Shown here piece by piece: positions 6,927 to 9,682 of a DNA stretch of 9,682 nucleotides. This DNA comes from an uncultured bacterium. Its GTDB lineage: Bacteria; Cyanobacteriota; Vampirovibrionia; Gastranaerophilales; Gastranaerophilaceae. Positions within the stretch are counted from its first letter, which is position 1; each line of letters starts with the position of its first letter. The notes beneath the pieces are model-generated. The model was not told the DNA's origin. It was given only the letters and a program-made list of their open reading frames with translations, and made no database searches. The stretch spans positions 1 to 9,682 of the forward strand of contig USFB01000052.1 of assembly GCA_900553895.1 (NCBI GenBank), in the 5' to 3' direction. A program made the position numbers and the translations under genes.

Positions 6927-7142
6927 AGTTAATAAAAGGCTGGATTCCTCGGTTTTAATCGAGCTTCCACTACTGTCCAGAAATAGCATAAATATCTATT
7001 AATAAATTGGATTGCTTCGTCACTATAAAAATCGCTGTTCCTAGCAATGACAGGGCGTTAGACTTTCCGAGCGTGCCGTCTTTGCGAAGGCGATTAGCCT
7101 GAAGCAATCCAGCTTTTTATTAACTATTATTTTAACCTCTTA
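6916..7142. mobile_element. MITE-like element with terminal inverted repeats, no coding capacity
   Basis: TAAGAGGTTAAA (6916-6927) is exactly complementary to 7131-7142. Inside it GTTAATAAAA (6928-6937) matches the complement of 7115-7124, and GCTGGATT (6939-6946) the complement of 7106-7113, so the ends pair over about 30 bases with one 6-base insertion. A second, nested inverted pair, TGGATTGCTTC (7008-7018) with GAAGCAATCCA (7101-7111), shares the right end. This suggests two related units or a composite. The element is about 227 bases, has no reading frame of note, and its right half recurs at 7840-7944. The family of GGATTGCTTCGTC... / ...GAAGCAATCC intergenic repeats is familiar from other bacteria. 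No clear target-site duplication is visible. Confidence 0.7.
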
Positions 7143-7218
7143 TTCCCCTATTCCCTCATTACCTTATTCCCTTCCTATGTTTTAAAATCCAATTATAACT
7201 ACATTCTCGCCCATTTAT

Positions 7219-7238
7219 GTAACGATTTGTAACAATTT
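7219..7238 (+). promoter_or_regulatory. Tandem 10-bp direct repeat upstream of the sigma-28 promoter
   Basis: TGTAACGATT is followed at once by TGTAACAATT (one mismatch), ending 12 bases before the -35 box at 7251. A 10-base period places both copies on the same helix face, as for an activator or repressor site. TGTAACGA occurs again at 8092-8099, upstream of the next gene. The site is speculative. Confidence 0.3.
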
Positions 7239-7250
7239 CCTTCAAAACGC

Positions 7251-7277
7251 TAAAGTTTTTTAAAAATGTGCCGATAT
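7251..7277 (+). promoter_or_regulatory. Sigma-28 (FliA/SigD) type promoter
   Basis: TAAAGTTT at 7251-7258, exactly 11 bases of spacer, then GCCGATAT at 7270-7277. The consensus for flagellar sigma factor 28 is TAAAGTTT-N11-GCCGATAA, so 15 of 16 defined positions agree and the spacing is exact. Transcription would start near 7284, giving a leader of about 37 bases before the ATG at 7321. No sigma-70 boxes of similar quality are seen here. Confidence 0.85.
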
Positions 7278-7320
7278 ACATGATGTAAAGAAAAGCAAAA
7301 GTTTTAAAAGGAGTAGAAAA

Positions 7321-7707
7321 ATGACAGACGGAATCGGAAGACTTTCAGGATATGGAAACTACGGTGTTGGCGGTTACATTCCTCAAAGAAGAAACGGAGA
7401 TATTCAAAAAGAAGGCCAACCACAAGAACAAGTTTTGACAAATAATCATGCAGAAACTCAAGTAGACCCTTCAAAGGTTATGGATTTTCTTGCAAGTAAC
7501 AATTTCTTTGTAGCTCCTCAAACTAATAAAGAAACAGCAGATGTAGATGGTGCAAATGCCGTTGATGCTGCAACACAAGATAGAGTTGCAGGTTATATGG
7601 AACAATTTGAAATGATTTACGGAATTGTTCAAGAAGAATTCGGTGAAGAATTGGCACCTGCCGTTATGGATATCGTAATGGACAGATTGATGGGTATGGC
7701 TGAATAG
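7321..7707 (+). CDS. Unknown 128-aa protein under a sigma-28 promoter
   Basis: Start ATG at 7321 lies seven bases after AAGGAG (7308-7313). The N-terminus is Gly/Tyr-rich (IGRLSGYGNYGVGGYIPQRR) and followed by a Gln/Asn/Glu-rich linker to about residue 45. Then come a predicted helix (PSKVMDFLASNNFFV), an acidic Ala-rich stretch (ADVDGANAVDAATQDRVAGYMEQF) and a C-terminal acidic helix pair (EMIYGIVQEEFGEELAPAVMDIVMDRLMGMA). There is no signal peptide, membrane span or Cys. It is not recognisably FlgM, FlgN, FliS or flagellin. The promoter predicts expression with late flagellar and chemotaxis genes, so a flagellar, secreted or motility-linked role is possible, but the sequence itself gives no function. 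It is monocistronic: own promoter, own terminator at 7752-7784. Confidence 0.88.
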   Translation: MTDGIGRLSGYGNYGVGGYIPQRRNGDIQKEGQPQEQVLTNNHAETQVDPSKVMDFLASNNFFVAPQTNKETADVDGANAVDAATQDRVAGYMEQFEMIYGIVQEEFGEELAPAVMDIVMDRLMGMAE

Positions 7708-7751
7708 CAAAATTTTTCTCTTTTTCTTTATTTTTCTACACTAATCTTTAT

Positions 7752-7784
7752 AAGGCTGATTTTGAATAAAATCAGCCTTTTTTA
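7752..7784 (+). terminator. Rho-independent terminator of the sigma-28 gene
   Basis: A perfect 12-bp stem AAGGCTGATTTT / AAAATCAGCCTT (7752-7763 with 7768-7779) closes a GAAT loop and is followed by a T-rich tail from 7780. It lies 44 bases after the stop at 7707. The A-run on the left arm could let it work in both directions. Confidence 0.9.
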
Positions 7785-7804
7785 TTTTGAATTACTCCAT
7801 GTTC

Positions 7805-7835
7805 TGTCGGTTGGGCTTTCAGCCCAACAATAACT
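7805..7835. repeat. Dispersed palindromic repeat, copy 1 (TTGGGC/GCCCAA type)
   Basis: The unit TGTCGGTTGGGC...GCCCAACAATAACT occurs here and at 8875-8906. The hairpin GTTGGGCT / AGCCCAAC (7810-7817 with 7821-7828) has a 3-base loop. Flanks on both sides match copy 2, so the two are members of one repeat family and not chance hairpins. Confidence 0.75.
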
Positions 7836-7839
7836 AAAT

Positions 7840-7944
7840 AATAGCCGTTTCTTGCAATGACTGGGTATTAGACTTTCGAACATGCCGTCATTGCGAAGGC
7901 GATTAGCCTGAAGCAATCCAGCTTATTATTAACTATTATTTTAA
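7840..7944. repeat. Partial second copy of the MITE-like repeat
   Basis: It aligns with 7030-7135 over about 105 bases. The last 54 bases, from TTGCGAAGGCGATTAGCC to the final ATTATTTTAA, are nearly identical (one mismatch), while the first half has diverged and has one length difference. The left inverted-repeat arm seen at 6916-6946 and at 7008-7018 is absent, so this copy is a right-half fragment. It begins five bases after the TTGGGC-type repeat. Confidence 0.75.
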
Positions 7945-8028
7945 GTCTGTACTATACAAATTTTACGAAAAAGCCATATGACGACTACATTTAGCAAATT
8001 GCAGATAAATTTTATTTGGACAGTAATA

Positions 8029-8041
8029 CCCTCGGAGAGGG
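8029..8041. repeat. Short hairpin CCCTC/GAGGG
   Basis: CCCTC (8029-8033) pairs with GAGGG (8037-8041) around a GGA loop. Short direct repeats follow (CTTTTTGAA twice, GAATACA twice, 8047-8090). This part of the gap 7945-8105 holds no open reading frame with coding features. It may be a remnant of another repeat. Confidence 0.35.
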
Positions 8042-8105
8042 CATACTTTTTGAATACACTCGAAGGCTTTTTGAACTCCCCGAATACATTTTGTAACGAA
8101 AAATT

Positions 8106-8144
8106 ACCAATTGTTAAGCAAAAATAAAATTCTTTACAATTGGT
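8106..8144. promoter_or_regulatory. Inverted repeat overlapping the -35 box (operator candidate)
   Basis: ACCAATTGT (8106-8114) is complementary to ACAATTGGT (8136-8144), and AAG/CTT (8116-8118 with 8132-8134) extends the match after one T-T mismatch. The right arm covers the -35 box TTTACA at 8133-8138 of the promoter for the gene at 8277. Two 9-bp half-sites 30 bases apart could bind a dimeric or looping regulator; it could also be a structural repeat. Confidence 0.4.
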
Positions 8145-8161
8145 TCAAACACTGTCATAAT
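8133..8161 (+). promoter_or_regulatory. Sigma-70 type promoter for the gene at 8277
   Basis: TTTACA (8133-8138) and CATAAT (8156-8161) are separated by exactly 17 bases; each box agrees with the consensus at five of six positions. Transcription near 8168 would leave an untranslated leader of about 108 bases that includes the odd GGGACGGGACGGACC stretch (8169-8183). Confidence 0.6.
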
Positions 8162-8276
8162 GCCCTACGGGACGGGACGGACCTAATTGTGTCTTGAGTG
8201 CGCAATTTTCATTTTTTCAAAACCTTTATATCAATGTAGAAGCAATTGATAGTTAATTAAAGAAAGGTTGGTAGAA

Positions 8277-8855
8277 ATGTTAAATCCAGGTTTAAATGTT
8301 AGAGTGTTTCCAAGAGGTGGTGATTATCCACTTGTAGCATCTGTTCTCGAAAATACAAATGAATCTGCACGTTTATGCACGAATGGTATAATTGATAGAA
8401 CTGTAAGTTTAGGGTATTTTAATTACCGAGAAGGAAATATACATAATTTTGATAAGCGAAAATTTGTTAATTCTAATCATACTTTTGTGGATTGTAATGG
8501 CATGGATGGTAATGCTGATAAATACATAAGATATATAGACAGTTACAATAAAAATTTTAAAGATACAAAAATAATTAAAGGTTTTGCTCCTTATGAGTTC
8601 CAACGAACAGAAAATGGTGGTGTAAAACGAGTTCCTGTTCAAGGTGCAGAGAAAGCTAATTATGCAGTATTGAAACGCACGTTAGCAGATGGAGATACTG
8701 TAGAATTAACAATGAAACAAGCAAAAAATGGAAAGTATGAAGCTGTTGCATTGAAATCAACAAAAGGTAAAACTCTTGCAGAATTACCGCAAGTCAAAGA
8801 AATGCTTTTAAAACTTGATCCATTAGTAAAAAGATTTATAAAAATTGCAAGATAA
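8277..8855 (+). CDS. Unknown basic cytoplasmic protein (192 aa)
   Basis: Start ATG at 8277 is nine bases after GAAAGG (8262-8267); a TTG at 8268 in the same frame overlaps the ribosome site region and is less likely. The protein has no signal peptide or membrane span. The first half contains PGLNVRVFPRGGDYPLVASVLENTNESARLCTNGIIDRTVSLGYFNY, the middle is Asn/Asp/Lys-rich with NHTFVDCNGMDGNADKYIRYIDSYNKNFKD, and the C-terminal third is basic with beta-then-helix character (ANYAVLKRTLADGDTVELTMKQAKNGKYEAVALKSTKGKTLAELPQVKEMLLKLDPLVKRFIKIAR). I recognise no domain. It stands alone with its own promoter and a strong terminator. Codon use is AT-rich like its surroundings, so nothing suggests recent transfer. 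Confidence 0.82.
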   Translation: MLNPGLNVRVFPRGGDYPLVASVLENTNESARLCTNGIIDRTVSLGYFNYREGNIHNFDKRKFVNSNHTFVDCNGMDGNADKYIRYIDSYNKNFKDTKIIKGFAPYEFQRTENGGVKRVPVQGAEKANYAVLKRTLADGDTVELTMKQAKNGKYEAVALKSTKGKTLAELPQVKEMLLKLDPLVKRFIKIAR

Positions 8856-8874
8856 AAATTAGTAATGTCGGGTT

Positions 8875-8906
8875 TGTCGGTTGGGCATACCTGCCCAACA
8901 ATAACT
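8875..8906. repeat. Dispersed palindromic repeat, copy 2 (TTGGGC/GCCCAA type)
   Basis: Same unit as at 7805-7835. The hairpin GTTGGGCA / TGCCCAAC (8880-8887 with 8892-8899) has a 4-base loop. The innermost pair is A-T here and T-A in copy 1, a compensatory change that keeps the stem, so selection or copying may act on the structure. Confidence 0.75.
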
Positions 8907-8916
8907 TAAGAATAAA

Positions 8917-8950
8917 AAGTCATGATTTATTTAAATCATGACTTTTTTTA
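8917..8950 (+). terminator. Rho-independent terminator of the gene at 8277
   Basis: A perfect 13-bp stem AAGTCATGATTTA / TAAATCATGACTT (8917-8929 with 8932-8944) with a tiny loop is flanked by A's on the left and T's on the right. It could stop transcription from either side. It lies about 60 bases after the stop codon, beyond the palindromic repeat. Confidence 0.88.
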
Positions 8951-9068
8951 TCAATATTCCCCCATCGGGTAATACCGAATTGCCGACTTGTCGAATAGCG
9001 TCACAACCTCAATCGGAGTTAAATATAATTATTAAATCTTTTTCATACTTCCAGCTATTCTTAATTCC

Positions 9069-9092
9069 AGAGCCGTTCAGGCTCTTTTTTTT
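9069..9092 (+). terminator. Terminator-like hairpin without an adjacent gene
   Basis: AGAGCC / GGCTCT (9069-9074 with 9080-9085) encloses GTTCA and runs into eight T's (9085-9092). No gene ends nearby on the plus strand apart from the one already closed at 8917-8950. It may be a second, backup terminator or part of the repeat that follows. Confidence 0.6.
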
Positions 9093-9182
9093 ACCCTCGC
9101 CCCTTGCGGGAGAGGGTAGAATTTCAAGTTGAGAGTCAATTTTTTAGACTCGAAACTTAGAAATTCGGGTGAGGGGTAAAAA
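9087..9182. repeat. Long palindromic repeat element (CCCTCGCCCC...GGGTGAGGGG type)
   Basis: The ends are imperfect inverted repeats: TTTTTTACCCTCGCCCC on the left and GGGTGAGGGGTAAAAA (9167-9182) on the right. Inside, CCCTCGCCC pairs with GGGAGAGGG (9094-9102 with 9108-9116). GAATTTCAAGTT (9119-9130) pairs with AACTT and GAAATTC (9154-9158, 9160-9166), and GAGTC (9133-9137) with GACTC (9147-9151), leaving facing GA/GA dinucleotides. The sequence type is a familiar widespread bacterial intergenic repeat. It has no coding capacity. Confidence 0.7.
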
Positions 9183-9396
9183 GTTTTTACATGTAAATAG
9201 CATGTTTTTTTGTCATGTACATGCAAAATTTTGAAAAATTTAACTCAAAAAACAATAAAAATATAAAAATTTAAAAAAAATTTTTAATTATTTTTTTAAC
9301 GTTTCTATCTCAATAAAATTAGCCTAATCTACCTATTTATAAATCCAAAATTTTTATAAAATTTTAACTTTTGTAAAAGAAATTTAAAAAAAGGTG
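9183..9396. other. Very AT-rich gene-free stretch upstream of the promoter at 9397
   Basis: This stretch is dominated by runs of A and T with very few G's and no credible coding frame. A-tracts close to the -35 box (about 9380-9392) could act as an UP element that binds the alpha subunit of RNA polymerase, as at rRNA promoters. ACATG-containing palindromic bits (TTTTTACATGTAAA at 9184-9197) are also present. Confidence 0.45.
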
Positions 9397-9424
9397 TTGA
9401 CTTTTAAAATTGATATCGTATGAT
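9397..9424 (+). promoter_or_regulatory. Strong sigma-70 promoter, probably of an rRNA operon
   Basis: TTGACT (9397-9402) and TATGAT (9419-9424) have a 16-base spacer, and A-tracts precede the -35. Transcription would start about 9431. The DNA changes abruptly from AT-rich to a G/A-rich, non-coding transcript at that point. Confidence 0.7.
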
Positions 9425-9430
9425 AATAAA

Positions 9431-9682
9431 CGTCGGGTGAAGGAAACGGAACCGAGACGGAGGAAACGAAGTCAAAGAGAAACAACCCGATGAAACGTTG
9501 GTGAAGCTGAAAGGCAGCCGGAGGAATTAAGTAGTCTGGTCATCTTCGTGAAAAAGATTTAAAGCCTAAATTTTTATTATAAATAGCAAAATATAAATAA
9601 TAAGAAAGCAAGGCATTTCAATTTTTATTGAACCTTGAAAACAGAATAGCGAAAGACGAAATAAACTTGTTAATTCGCAAAG
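9431..9682 (+). ncRNA. Structured, purine-rich leader RNA, likely 5' leader of an rRNA operon (runs past the window)
   Basis: No reading frame with a ribosome site is present. The transcript begins with an 8-bp helix CGTCGGGT / ACCCGATG (9431-9438 with 9485-9492, one G-T) enclosing two imperfect 20-base repeats built on GGAAACG (9442-9448 and 9462-9468). Smaller stems GCTG/CAGC (9506-9509 with 9515-9518) and ATCTT/AAGAT (9542-9546 with 9555-9559) follow, then AT-rich linker. The part CCTTGAAAACAGAATAGCGAAA (about 9632-9653) closely resembles the segment that lies before rRNA genes in many bacteria, and contigs often break at rRNA operons. The 16S start itself is not in the window. A different structured RNA is possible. 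Confidence 0.5.

Noticed and set aside
6916..7142. Insertion sequence with transposase
   Set aside because: Only about 227 bases with no usable open frame; at most a non-autonomous element.
8409..8642. Minus-strand frame opposite the 192-aa gene
   Set aside because: Antisense shadow rich in Ile/Phe/Ser with no start signals.
8938..9132. 64-codon plus-strand frame
   Set aside because: It starts in the terminator stem at 8917-8944, crosses a second terminator and enters the CCCTCGCCCC repeat; no ribosome site.
6916..9182. CRISPR array
   Set aside because: The repeats are few, of different families and not evenly spaced; no cas gene is present.
9632..9682. Start of 16S rRNA inside the window
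   Set aside because: The conserved AGAGTTTGATC start is not present before the window ends; only leader-like sequence is seen.

Overview
The window is a low-GC (roughly one third GC by eye) bacterial contig whose first ~375 bases appear to belong to something else. Bases 1-375 are visibly richer in G+C and carry the tail of a membrane-protein gene, its terminator and the start of a RidA-family gene. At about 356-375 this gene and a convergent ychF gene are both cut off in mid-domain at one shared stretch of about 20 bases. The simplest reading is a chimeric assembly join. From ~376 onward the DNA has one character: AT-rich, GAAAGGAG-type ribosome sites, occasional TTG starts and several families of dispersed palindromic intergenic repeats. 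I infer a gut-type low-GC host, possibly a Gastranaerophilales/Melainabacteria-like organism. That is an impression from composition, repeats and a flagellar-type promoter; the window holds no marker gene that settles it.

Layout: 356-1287 (minus) is the truncated YchF P-loop NTPase. 1288-1773 is a gene-free stretch with a 13-bp hairpin and a cluster of small palindromes. 1774-6926 (plus) is a compact set of eight phage genes: a Ser/Thr/Asn-rich virion-type protein, a small one-helix membrane protein (holin candidate), a short tail fibre, a conserved-looking 160-aa protein, a longer tail fibre, a 123-aa beta-rich protein, a DUF1353 protein and a complete large terminase subunit. All reading frames are intact and several are translationally coupled, yet no portal, capsid, integrase or lysis enzyme is present. 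The order (virion protein, membrane protein, fibres, terminase last) recalls the right end of the late region of T7-like podoviruses.

6916-7142 is a MITE-like element with terminal inverted repeats; one repeat covers the last codons and stop of the terminase gene. 7251-7707 holds a near-perfect sigma-28 (FliA) promoter and a 128-aa protein of unknown function, closed by a 12-bp terminator. 7708-8276 holds a palindromic repeat, a partial copy of the MITE-like element and a good sigma-70 promoter whose -35 box overlaps an inverted repeat. This promoter serves an unrecognised 192-aa protein at 8277-8855, followed by a 13-bp terminator. 8856-9395 is gene-free, with more repeats and then very AT-rich DNA. 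At 9397 a strong promoter starts a purine-rich, non-coding, structured leader that runs to the window edge. Its position and tail suggest the leader of an rRNA operon, with 16S lying just outside.

The most notable signals are the sigma-28 promoter in front of an undescribed small gene, the isolated but intact fibre/terminase module, the inverted-repeat element that closes the terminase gene, and the chimeric join at ~356-375.
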